64,000 bases of DNA, from positions 1 to 64,000 of the forward strand of contig NZ_AUIJ01000011.1 of the NCBI RefSeq assembly GCF_000423645.1. Direction: 5' to 3'. This stretch comes from Sediminimonas qiaohouensis DSM 21189 (lineage in GTDB: Bacteria > Pseudomonadota > Alphaproteobacteria > Rhodobacterales > Rhodobacteraceae). Below, in pieces: positions 45,008 to 53,087 of the stretch; the stretch's first letter is position 1; every line of letters begins with the position of its first letter. The notes below the pieces were generated by a model that ran no database searches, had not been told where the DNA came from, and was given only the letters and a program-made list of their open reading frames with translations. The translations under genes were made by a program, and so were the position numbers.

Positions 45008-47263
45008 ATGTCCAAATCCAAGATCACCCCGGAAGAGGCGCTATCCTTTCACCTGGAGCCGACACCCGGCAAGTTCGAGATCACTGCGACGGTTCCGATG
45101 ACGACGCAGCGCGACCTGAGCCTGGCGTATTCGCCGGGGGTTGCCGTGCCATGCGAGGCAATCGCCGAGGCACCGGAAACGGCGTTCGACTACACCAACA
45201 AGGGCAACCTCGTGGCGGTGATCAGCAACGGCACCGCGGTTCTGGGCCTGGGCAACCTGGGGGCGCTGGCCTCCAAGCCGGTGATGGAGGGCAAGGCGGT
45301 TCTGTTCAAGCGCTTCGCGGATGTGAACAGCATCGATATCGAGCTGGATACCGAGGATGCCGACGCATTCGTGGACGCGGTCAAGCTGATGGGGCCGACA
45401 TTCGGGGGGATCAACCTTGAGGATATCAAGGCGCCAGAGTGTTTCATCATCGAGCAGCGCCTCAAGGAAGAGATGAACATCCCCGTGTTCCATGACGATC
45501 AGCACGGCACCGCGGTGATCTGTGCGGCGGGGCTTATTAATGCGCTGCATCTGTCGAGCAAGAAGATCGAGGATGTGCGCATCGTCGTCAACGGCGCGGG
45601 GGCGGCTGGTATCGCTTGTATCGAGCTGCTGAAGTCCATGGGCGCGCGGCATGACAACTGCATCCTGTGCGACACCAAGGGCGTGATCCACCAGGGCCGC
45701 AAGGACGGCATGAACCAATGGAAATCGGCCCATGCGGCCAAAACCGACGCGCGCACCCTGGAAGAGGCGATGGACGGCGCGGACGTGTTCCTTGGCGTGT
45801 CGGTCAAGGGGGCAGTGACGCAAGCCATGGTGGCGTCGATGGCCGACAACCCGGTGATCTTCGCCATGGCCAACCCCGACCCCGAGATCACGCCAGAGGA
45901 GGCGCACGAGGTGCGCGTCAATGCCATCGTGGCTACCGGGCGTAGCGATTATCCCAACCAGGTGAACAACGTTCTGGGCTTTCCCTACCTGTTCCGGGGG
46001 GCGTTGGACATTCACGCGCGTGCGATCAACGACGAGATGAAGATCGCCTGTGCCGAGGCGCTGGCGGCGCTGGCGCGCGAGGATGTCCCCGACGAGGTGG
46101 CGATGGCCTATGGCCGAAACCTGACGTTCGGGCGCGATTACATCATTCCCACGCCGTTCGATCCGCGCCTGATACACCGGATACCGCCGGCAGTGGCGCG
46201 TGCGGGGATGGAAACCGGCGCGGCGCGGCGGCCGATCATCGACATGGATGCCTATGAGCTGAACCTCAAGTCGCGAATGGACCCGACCGCATCGATTCTG
46301 CGGGGCATTCACACCCGGGCCAAGGCCAACCAGGCGCGCATGATCTTTGCCGAAGGGGACGATCCGCGCGTGTTGCGGGCGGCGGTGATGTATCAGCGCT
46401 CCGGTCTGGGCAAGGCCCTTGTCGTGGGGCGTGAGGCCGATGTGAAGGAAAAGCTGGAGGTGTCTGGCCTGGCGGACGCGGTGCGCGAGATCGAGGTGGT
46501 GAACGCCGCCAACACCAGTCATCTGAGCACCTACAAGGAGTTCCTTTATGGCCGGTTGCAGCGAAAGGGCCACGACCGGCACGACATTCACCGGCTGGCC
46601 GCGCGCGACCGGCACGTGTTCGCGGCGCTGATGCTGGCGCATGGGCATGGCGACGGGTTGGTGACGGGCGCGACGCGCAAGTCGGCCCACGTGATGGAGC
46701 GGATCAACTACGTGTTCGACGCGGACGCGGCGCATGGGGCGGCCGGGGTAACGGCACTTTTGCACAAGGGGCGGATCGTGCTGATTTCCGACACCCTGGT
46801 GCATGAGTGGCCCGACCAGGAGGACCTAGCCAACATCGCGGAGCGGTCGGCGGCGGTGGCGCGGCACCTCGGGCTAGAGCCGCGTGTGGCCTTTGTCAGC
46901 TTTTCAACGTTCGGCTACCCGGTGTCCGAGCGGGCCGAGAAGATGCACCTGGCGCCGCAGGTTCTGGAGAAGCGGGGCGTCGATTTCGAGTTCGAAGGCG
47001 AGATGACGGTCGATGTCGCGCTGAACGTGAAGTCGCAAGATGCCTACCCGTTCCAGCGCCTGACCGGGCCGGCGAATGTCCTGGTTGTGCCGGCGCGGCA
47101 TTCGGCGTCGATTTCCGTGAAGCTGATGCAGGAAATGGCGGGCGCCACGGTGATCGGGCCGATCCTGTCGGGCGTAGACAAGTCGATCCAGATCTGTTCG
47201 TCTGGATCGACGGTCAATGACATCCTGAACATGGCGATCCTGTCGGCCTGCAAGGTTGGCTGA
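45008..47263 (+). CDS. maeB: NADP-dependent malic enzyme with phosphotransacetylase-like domain, 751 aa
   Basis: Oxidatively decarboxylates malate to pyruvate. The N-terminal malic domain runs to about residue 430, with SLAYSPGVAVPCEAI, VLGLGNLGA, FHDDQHGTA and VVNGAGAAGIA. The second half, from about 440, is a PTA-like domain (ARMIFAEGDDPRVLRAAVMYQ, ATRKSAHVMERI) that in related enzymes binds acetyl-CoA and inhibits rather than catalyses. Divergent from mutS and convergent with ugd, 21 bp away. Confidence 0.95.
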   Translation: MSKSKITPEEALSFHLEPTPGKFEITATVPMTTQRDLSLAYSPGVAVPCEAIAEAPETAFDYTNKGNLVAVISNGTAVLGLGNLGALASKPVMEGKAVLFKRFADVNSIDIELDTEDADAFVDAVKLMGPTFGGINLEDIKAPECFIIEQRLKEEMNIPVFHDDQHGTAVICAAGLINALHLSSKKIEDVRIVVNGAGAAGIACIELLKSMGARHDNCILCDTKGVIHQGRKDGMNQWKSAHAAKTDARTLEEAMDGADVFLGVSVKGAVTQAMVASMADNPVIFAMANPDPEITPEEAHEVRVNAIVATGRSDYPNQVNNVLGFPYLFRGALDIHARAINDEMKIACAEALAALAREDVPDEVAMAYGRNLTFGRDYIIPTPFDPRLIHRIPPAVARAGMETGAARRPIIDMDAYELNLKSRMDPTASILRGIHTRAKANQARMIFAEGDDPRVLRAAVMYQRSGLGKALVVGREADVKEKLEVSGLADAVREIEVVNAANTSHLSTYKEFLYGRLQRKGHDRHDIHRLAARDRHVFAALMLAHGHGDGLVTGATRKSAHVMERINYVFDADAAHGAAGVTALLHKGRIVLISDTLVHEWPDQEDLANIAERSAAVARHLGLEPRVAFVSFSTFGYPVSERAEKMHLAPQVLEKRGVDFEFEGEMTVDVALNVKSQDAYPFQRLTGPANVLVVPARHSASISVKLMQEMAGATVIGPILSGVDKSIQICSSGSTVNDILNMAILSACKVG

Positions 47264-47284
47264 GGCAAACGGGGCGCCTGCCCC

Positions 47285-48613
47285 TCAATCCTCGGGCGGA
47301 AGGAGCGAGGGGCGGCCAACGGAGGCGTAGGTGTGAAAGCCCGCGCTCTTGGCGTCCTTGAGGGAATAGACGTTGCGCAAATCGGCCATATTGGCGTCGG
47401 CCATCTTGCGCGCGATCCTTTTCAGGTCCAGCGCGCGGAACTCGTTCCATTCAGTGAGCAGGACCAGCAGATCGGCGTTGTGGGCGGCCTTGTACGGGTC
47501 ATCAAGCCAATGCACGCCGGGCAGAAGCGCCTCGCCCTCGCGGCGGCCCTGGGGATCGACCACGCGCACCTTGGCGCCGCCACCGACAAGCGCCGGCACG
47601 ATATCGAGCGCGGGTGAATCGCGCATGTCATCGGTGTTGGGTTTGAACGTCACACCCAGCACCGCGATGGTCTTGCCGTTGAAGGAGCCGCAGCACAGAT
47701 CCAGCAGCTTGTCGATCATCCGCCGCTTGACGCCATCGTTCACCGCGATCACCGTCTCGGTGATGTGCATGGGCACGGAGTGGTCTTGTCCGATTCGGGC
47801 CAGGGCCTTGGTATCCTTGGGAAAACATGACCCGCCATAGCCCGGGCCGGCATGCAGGAACTTGTTGCCGATCCGGCCATCCAGCCCCATGCCGCGCGCG
47901 ACCTGCTTGACGTCGCCGCCGGTGCGTTCGCACAGGGCGGCGATCTCGTTAATGAAGCTGATCTTGGTCGCCAGGAACGCGTTGGCGGCGTATTTGATCA
48001 TCTCGGCGCTTTCCAGATCGGTGGTCAGGATCGGAAAGTCCCGCAGGTAGAGGGGACGATAGATCTCGGCCATGACGGCGGCTGCGCGCTCGGACTGAAC
48101 GCCTACGACGACGCGATCGGGTTTCATGAAATCGTCGATCGCGGCGCCTTCGCGCAGGAACTCGGGGTTCGAGGCGACGTCGAAATCAAGGTCCGGGTTG
48201 GCCTTTTTCACGGTTTGCTTGACCATCCGGTTGGTGCCCACCGGCACCGTCGATTTGGTGACGATGACGATGTAATGATCGGCGGTGCGGGCGATATCCT
48301 CGGCCGCGGCCATAACGTGGCGCAGGTCGGCATGCCCATCCCCGCGACGCGAGGGGGTGCCAACGGCAATGAACACTGCATCGGCCCCGTCGAGCGCCTT
48401 GGCCAGGTCGCCGGTAAAGGACAAGCGGCCGGCCTCGACGTTGCGGGTCATCACCGCCTCCAGCCCCGGCTCGTATATGGGCACCTCGCCCCGCTCGAGC
48501 ATCTCGATCTTGGCGGGGTCCTTGTCGACGCAGACAACCTCGTGCCCGAAATCCGACAGGCACACGCCCGAAACCAAACCCACGTAACCTGTGCCGAGCA
48601 TTGCAATCTTCAT
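47285..48613 (-). CDS. ugd: UDP-glucose 6-dehydrogenase, 442 aa
   Basis: Oxidises UDP-glucose to UDP-glucuronate for acidic polysaccharide. The NAD site is MKIAMLGTGYVGLVSGVCLSDFGHEV, the substrate region has FNPEFLREG-like SNPEFLREGAAIDDF, and the catalytic Cys is in GPGYGGSCFPKDTKAL. I chose ATG at 48613 as the true N-terminus. The 563-bp noncoding gap upstream carries a perfect CtrA box 200 bp before the start, better oriented toward this gene than away from it. Standalone here. Confidence 0.95.
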   Translation of the reverse strand: MKIAMLGTGYVGLVSGVCLSDFGHEVVCVDKDPAKIEMLERGEVPIYEPGLEAVMTRNVEAGRLSFTGDLAKALDGADAVFIAVGTPSRRGDGHADLRHVMAAAEDIARTADHYIVIVTKSTVPVGTNRMVKQTVKKANPDLDFDVASNPEFLREGAAIDDFMKPDRVVVGVQSERAAAVMAEIYRPLYLRDFPILTTDLESAEMIKYAANAFLATKISFINEIAALCERTGGDVKQVARGMGLDGRIGNKFLHAGPGYGGSCFPKDTKALARIGQDHSVPMHITETVIAVNDGVKRRMIDKLLDLCCGSFNGKTIAVLGVTFKPNTDDMRDSPALDIVPALVGGGAKVRVVDPQGRREGEALLPGVHWLDDPYKAAHNADLLVLLTEWNEFRALDLKRIARKMADANMADLRNVYSLKDAKSAGFHTYASVGRPSLLPPED

Positions 48614-49176
48614 GGAATTCCCTCTCAAAAAATGCGTCGCGCGTTCAACGTGCCGGAGGAGCACCACCGATCCAGTTACCGTCTAGCGCGAACCGGCGGG
48701 AGAAAAAAGAACGATGCATGCGGTGAATAAAAAACCCGCGGGGGACAGTGGCATGGGATGCTGCCTGCTTTACGAGGAGGGGGCAGGCGGAATGCGTAGA
48801 AGTTTAAACGTTAAGCTGCTCTTAAAGCAGGGCTGCTAGCACTGATCCCGGGTGAGTAGAAGGTGACGGGAATGGGGACGCAATCCAATGCGCCGCCAGT
48901 CATCATCAAAAGAAAAAAGATTGCAGCTGGCGACGCGCATCATGGCGGGGCATGGAAGGTTGCCATATGTTTCTTCCTTCAATCGGCGGGCGGCTTTGCG
49001 CCCGGAGCGTGGCCCTGCATGTGTAGGTTTGATCAAAGGTCTTCTGACCCGTGCAGGGGCAGTGCCGCCGCCCGCGCCATTCGGCTATCCGAATGCCGGT
49101 TAAGCCTGTGGTCCGAAATGCTAAGAGAGGCCTAACCATCACCGGACGCGTACGGCGAATTCGTGTAAAATTGACA
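48614..49176. other. 563-bp gap between ugd and the flagellar genes, no convincing gene
   Basis: It contains the CtrA box at 48811-48825 and a nearby TTTAAACG. Two short frames on the plus strand (GTG at 48863, 90 aa; ATG at 48888, 71 aa) and one on the minus strand (48836-49036) lack recognisable motifs, and the frame from 48863 lacks strong third-position GC bias, so I do not call them. No terminator with a T run was seen. Confidence 0.4.
48811..48825. promoter_or_regulatory. Perfect CtrA box between ugd and the flagellar genes
   Basis: TTAAGCTGCTCTTAA is an exact TTAA-N7-TTAA. On the minus strand it reads TTAAGAGCAGCTTAAC, the better orientation, which faces ugd, 200 bp away. On the plus side the first flagellar gene reads toward the box. 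The target is unsettled. Confidence 0.6.
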
Positions 49177-49530
49177 TCAACTGCGTCGCTCCAGGCGGTG
49201 CTGCACTTGCCCGATGGTGCTGTGCGCGCCGGTGTCGTCATATGTCCTGAGGGTATGGCGCGCATTCTGCCGGGTGCCGATTCTTCGTATGGCGGCGCGC
49301 ATGCCCCGAAGGGCCGCATCCAGCAGGGAACGATTGCGGGCAATGAGGGGGCGGATCTGCGCGATTCGCACTTGGCTTGCCGCATCCAAACCTGACAAAG
49401 CGTGCATCAGGCGTTCCTTTTCCGACAACAGCCGGGGCAGTCTTTCCAGATCACCCTTCAGGAGTGCGCCGCGCTCCCGGATGAGCAGATCTTCGAGTGC
49501 ATCCAAGAGAGCATCAGCGTGCATCGTCAT
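49177..49530 (-). CDS. FlgN-like flagellar chaperone, 117 aa
   Basis: A short helical protein that probably chaperones hook-filament junction proteins. Seen are an N-terminal helical run LLDALEDLLIRERGALLKGDLERLPRLLSEKERLM with the typical E..LL..E....ERL pattern and a basic C-terminus. Similarity is by pattern and context only. Its start overlaps the FlgJ-like gene by 17 bp (ATG at 49530; a second ATG at 49524 has better spacing to AAGGA). Downstream of the FlgJ-like gene in the same unit. Confidence 0.6.
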   Translation of the reverse strand: MTMHADALLDALEDLLIRERGALLKGDLERLPRLLSEKERLMHALSGLDAASQVRIAQIRPLIARNRSLLDAALRGMRAAIRRIGTRQNARHTLRTYDDTGAHSTIGQVQHRLERRS

Positions 49531-49816
49531 CTTCCTTCAGCGCGTGAAACAGGGCTTCAGAAAGGCCTATCCCTCCGGCCTTGACCATCTCTTCGGCCTG
49601 CGCGTGGCGCAGGAACGATGCGAACTGATCCTCACCCGCACCGCCGCCATGGGTCTCGGGGGTTTCACCCAACCCGGCGGATTTCAGCATCTCCGCGAGG
49701 AACCCGGCCTCCAACTTCTGCGCCGCGTCCCGCAAGGCCGCGTCGGGTGTTGGCCGGGCCGCATGATCTGCGTTCGGGGTATTCATTGGGCCGAGAAGGG
49801 GCGAAATACCGGGCAT
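49514..49816 (-). CDS. FlgJ-like rod-binding protein, 100 aa
   Basis: A rod-capping/assembly protein lacking the muramidase domain of enterobacterial FlgJ, as usual in alphaproteobacteria. The rod-binding domain has AAQKLEAGFLAEMLKSAGL and GAGEDQFASFLRHAQAEEMVKAGGIGLSEALF. ATG at 49816 has GGAG 9 bp upstream; a TTG at 49831 is also open. It is divergent from fliK and overlaps the FlgN-like gene. Confidence 0.72.
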   Translation of the reverse strand: MPGISPLLGPMNTPNADHAARPTPDAALRDAAQKLEAGFLAEMLKSAGLGETPETHGGGAGEDQFASFLRHAQAEEMVKAGGIGLSEALFHALKEDDDAR

Positions 49817-49865
49817 TCCAAATAGCTCCAATTGATAGTGATTTGGCCATCCTGACTGAACTACG

Positions 49866-49881
49866 GTAAAGAAGCGGTAAC
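49866..49881 (+). promoter_or_regulatory. Degenerate CtrA-like site between the flagellar divergons
   Basis: GTAAAGAAGCGGTAAC is the CtrA pattern TTAA-N7-TTAAC with a G for the first T of each half. It is 46 bp before fliK. Weak, but located where a class II flagellar control site would be expected. Confidence 0.3.
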
Positions 49882-49927
49882 CAAATCCGGGTTATCTGGC
49901 TCAAGCCAATGAAATCCGGAGCATCAC

Positions 49928-51439
49928 ATGCCAGACGTCCAAACTGCCTTGTCGCCCTTGGCGCCGTCGCTGGGGCAGGTCATGCCGGCCAAGGCGCTGA
50001 CCACGCCAGACGGATGGCAACCATTCAGCGCACACCTCGATCTGTTGCCTGTCGAAGATGCGGCGCAAGCAGGTTTGGCAGAGGACGGAACCGCGGCGGC
50101 CGACGCCGCCGTGAATGTGCCTGATGTCCTGATCGGTGCGCTTCCCGCTGGGACGGCCGCACCTCATCCGGATGGCGGGGCGCCTGAGCAACGGGATGTT
50201 CCGGCGACACCGCCATCCGGTGGGATCAAACGGCGCACGCCGGATCAGATACTTCAGGTTGACGGCGGTCTGCCGCAGCGTCCGGATGCGGGCGGAGAGG
50301 CGCGCGCCGATGGTTTGGCCGCGTCGCCCGGGCGAAGCGCCCCCGAGGGGGGGCGAGACGGGAAAATGATGATTGCGCAGCAATCGGTGCCTGATGCCAC
50401 GCCGGTGCACGCCGCTCTGCGCAAGGCGCAGCCTGTCGCTGATCCAAAAACGATGGTGCCACCAAAAGCGGAGCAGGCAGAAAAGGCACCTCGTGAGGTG
50501 CCTGCGGTTGACCGGGTAGGCGCCACTCGGGCGAGCGGTCCGGCAACCGTCGTGGCAGAGCCAAAGCTTGCGCCAAACCCGGCCCCCGCCACTCAGCCGC
50601 CGGATCCAGCCCCCACAATTCGGGCGTCTTCAAGTGCGAGTGGCGGAACAGCGCAGCCGGCAAAGCTTCCCGAGGGGATGGAGCAGATAGCCGCGTCGGG
50701 GTTGGCTGCTACGCAGGCGCAGAGCACCCTGCGCCCCGCGCCCACCCCGCCCAAGCGAGACGTACCATCGGCCAGGGCCGACGCGGGCGACCGCCGGGCG
50801 CCGCCAGAGGCGCAGATGGAATTCGACACGCGCAGCAACACAGCCGCCCGCGTGCCCGCGGTTGCCGCCCGCCCCGACGCGGACGAGGTTGCCCGGGGCG
50901 GCTTTTCTCAGACCTTGGAGATCAAAGAAATGCAGGGGAAATCATCCGCTATGACCGCCGAAAGCGAGATCTCCGGGTTGGCGGTTTCTACACCTACGGC
51001 GGTCGCCCGGGGCGCGCCCGGCTACCTGCAAACTGCGGCCCCGGACATTCCCCGACAGATCGCTGTACAGCTTGCGGACGCGATGCCACAGGCGCAGGGC
51101 CGCGACGTTGAGATCTCGCTCAATCCGCAGGAGCTGGGCCGGGTTCGTATCAGCCTGAATGCCAATGATGCCGGCGTGAATATGGCGATCACCGCCGAGC
51201 GGGGCGAGACGCTCGACCTCATGCGGCGCCATATCGATCAACTGGCACAGGAATTTCACGACATGGGGTATGGCGACGTGAGCTTTTCTTTCGGTCAGTC
51301 GGGCAAGGGGCAGGACCAAGGCGATCCGCAGACTGTAGCGGGCCAGGTGGCCGCGCCGGATCAACAGGGAATGCCGCTTGATCCCGCCGCGCCGCCGCGC
51401 CCGATCGCCGCCGCCTCTGGGCTGGACCTCAGGATATAA
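49928..51439 (+). CDS. fliK: Flagellar hook-length control protein FliK, 503 aa
   Basis: Secreted ruler that measures hook length and switches export to filament. Most of the protein is a low-complexity Ala/Pro-rich ruler (about residues 1-350). The conserved FliK C-terminal domain starts about residue 365 with EISLNPQELGRVRISLNAND and NMAITAERGETLDLMRRHIDQLAQEF, which is diagnostic. ATG at 49928, divergent from the FlgJ-like gene; flgD follows after 12 bp. Confidence 0.88.
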   Translation: MPDVQTALSPLAPSLGQVMPAKALTTPDGWQPFSAHLDLLPVEDAAQAGLAEDGTAAADAAVNVPDVLIGALPAGTAAPHPDGGAPEQRDVPATPPSGGIKRRTPDQILQVDGGLPQRPDAGGEARADGLAASPGRSAPEGGRDGKMMIAQQSVPDATPVHAALRKAQPVADPKTMVPPKAEQAEKAPREVPAVDRVGATRASGPATVVAEPKLAPNPAPATQPPDPAPTIRASSSASGGTAQPAKLPEGMEQIAASGLAATQAQSTLRPAPTPPKRDVPSARADAGDRRAPPEAQMEFDTRSNTAARVPAVAARPDADEVARGGFSQTLEIKEMQGKSSAMTAESEISGLAVSTPTAVARGAPGYLQTAAPDIPRQIAVQLADAMPQAQGRDVEISLNPQELGRVRISLNANDAGVNMAITAERGETLDLMRRHIDQLAQEFHDMGYGDVSFSFGQSGKGQDQGDPQTVAGQVAAPDQQGMPLDPAAPPRPIAAASGLDLRI

Positions 51440-51451
51440 GGAGTTCTCACC

Positions 51452-52111
51452 ATGGACGTTACCGCAGCCGCCAGCACGGCAGGCGCCTCGCCCCCCAACG
51501 CCAAACCTGCCGCCGATAGCGCGGCGTTGAGTTCGGATTTCGAGACGTTCCTGAAGATGCTGACCGCGCAAATGCGCAACCAGGACCCGCTCAATCCCGT
51601 CGATTCGAGCGATTATGCCGTGCAATTGGCCACGTTCTCATCGGTGGAGCAGCAAGTTCTGACGAACGAGCTGTTGTCGGACCTGGGGGCGGGATTGAAC
51701 GGGGGCATCACGGAGCTGGCAGGGTGGATCGGGATGCAGGCGCGCGCGCCTGTCGATGGGCATTTCACCGGCACGCCTCTTGACGTCGCCTTTACGCCGG
51801 AGCTGGCGGCGGACCGCCAGGAACTTGTCATTCGCGATGCGCAGGGCGCCGAAGTGGGGCGCAGTGCAGTGCCGCCGGGGCAGACATCGATCCGGTGGGG
51901 TGGCCTTGGGGCAACGGGGCAGATGCTTCCCGAGGGTCCCTATTCCTTCGAGGTCGAAAGCTATGGCGGCGACACGCTCCTGAGCACGCAACAGGCGCAA
52001 GTCTACTCGCGCGTCATCGAAGCCCGGATCGAGGATGGCGCGCCGGTTCTTGTCCTTGACAGCGGCGCCCGGGTCGCGCCCGAAACCGTTACCGCCCTGC
52101 GCAGCGGCTGA
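51452..52111 (+). CDS. flgD: Flagellar hook assembly scaffold FlgD, 219 aa
   Basis: Hook cap that guides FlgE polymerisation. The N-terminal export/hook region has FLKMLTAQMRNQDPLNPVDSSDYAVQLATFSSVEQQVLTNELL, the family block, then an alternating beta domain (TSIRWGGLGATGQMLPEGPYSFEVES). ATG follows AAGGAG. Partner of fliK in the flagellar fragment; no other flagellar genes are in the window, so the main cluster is elsewhere. Confidence 0.93.
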   Translation: MDVTAAASTAGASPPNAKPAADSAALSSDFETFLKMLTAQMRNQDPLNPVDSSDYAVQLATFSSVEQQVLTNELLSDLGAGLNGGITELAGWIGMQARAPVDGHFTGTPLDVAFTPELAADRQELVIRDAQGAEVGRSAVPPGQTSIRWGGLGATGQMLPEGPYSFEVESYGGDTLLSTQQAQVYSRVIEARIEDGAPVLVLDSGARVAPETVTALRSG

Positions 52112-52187
52112 GCTGGCCTTGCCATGGCGCGCCACGTTCCATAGCGTTTGGCCAACCGAATGGACCCTGGCAGAAAGAGCCGCTGCA

Positions 52188-53087
52188 ATGGCATCTGATT
52201 ACGCGCACCTCGTGCGCTATCTTGAGGAAGAGGGCATAGTGCCTTCCGGCGCATCCTGGACCCGGATGGAGGGCGGGCGCACCAACCGCCTGTGGAAGCT
52301 GGACGCTGGCAAAGGCACCGATGCGTTGGTTGTCAAACTCTATAGTCACGCCGCCCCCAACCCGATGTTTCCAAATCAGCCCGAGGCCGAGGAACGCGTA
52401 TTGCGGCATCTGGTCGGGCAAGGGGTGGCGCCGGAGTGCCACGCGTTGCTTGAAACCCCGCTGGGGCCTTGCCTGATCTACCGCTACTTGCCTGGCGCGC
52501 CCTGGCGCACGGACCCGGCGCCGGTTGCGCGTCAACTGCGCCGCCTTCACCAGATGCCCGCCCCGCCCGACCTGCGGCACGGGGTGGATGGTGCTGCCCA
52601 GATCATTGAACAGACACGGCTGATCCTGTCGCATGTCCCGCAAAAGCAATCGCGCGAGCATGAACAGACGTTGCCGCGACTGGCGCTACCGGGCCCATCG
52701 GGGCAGCGCGCGCTGTTGCACGGTGACGTGGTGCCGGGCAACCTGGTGATGGCATCGGAGGGGCCGGTTCTTATCGATTGGCAGTGCCCCGCAGCCGGCG
52801 ATCCGGCAGAGGACCTGGCCATTTTCCTATCGCCCGCGATGCAGCAGCTCTATTGCGGTCGCCCGTTGGACAAGGCAGAGCGCGCGGCGTTTCTGGCGGC
52901 GTATGACGACCCGGAAACCATCGCGCGGCTTCGTGCGCTTGCTCCGTGGCATCACTGGAGGATGGCGGCCTATTGTCTTTGGCGCCTGCATCAGGGGGCC
53001 ACGGATTATGCCGAGGGGTACGCACTCGAACGTGCTGCGCTGTGCCGGTATGCCGAAAGCGCAGCGGCACGCGACGCCGTTCTATGA
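52188..53087 (+). CDS. Aminoglycoside phosphotransferase/choline-kinase-like small-molecule kinase, 299 aa
   Basis: Protein-kinase-like fold. Motifs: a nucleotide loop in MEGGRTNRLWKL, LVVKLYSH, catalytic LLHGDVVPGNLVMA (HGDxxxxN) and metal-binding LIDWQCPAAGDPAEDLAIFLSP. The substrate (choline, thiamine or another hydroxyl compound) is unknown. I chose ATG at 52188, 76 bp after flgD; the frame is open upstream but overlaps flgD. It overlaps the ubiB stop by 6 bp, convergent. Confidence 0.75.
   Translation: MASDYAHLVRYLEEEGIVPSGASWTRMEGGRTNRLWKLDAGKGTDALVVKLYSHAAPNPMFPNQPEAEERVLRHLVGQGVAPECHALLETPLGPCLIYRYLPGAPWRTDPAPVARQLRRLHQMPAPPDLRHGVDGAAQIIEQTRLILSHVPQKQSREHEQTLPRLALPGPSGQRALLHGDVVPGNLVMASEGPVLIDWQCPAAGDPAEDLAIFLSPAMQQLYCGRPLDKAERAAFLAAYDDPETIARLRALAPWHHWRMAAYCLWRLHQGATDYAEGYALERAALCRYAESAAARDAVL

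Noticed and set aside
45041-46804. 587-codon minus-strand frame opposite maeB
   Set aside because: It mirrors the high-GC codon pattern of maeB and has no protein-family features.
47271-47284. GGGGC/GCCCC hairpin between maeB and ugd
   Set aside because: Five-base stem and no T run on either strand; probably chance in GC-rich DNA.
48863-49135. 90-codon GTG frame right of the CtrA box
   Set aside because: Weak third-position GC bias and no recognised motif, so not called as a gene, only noted as a gap.
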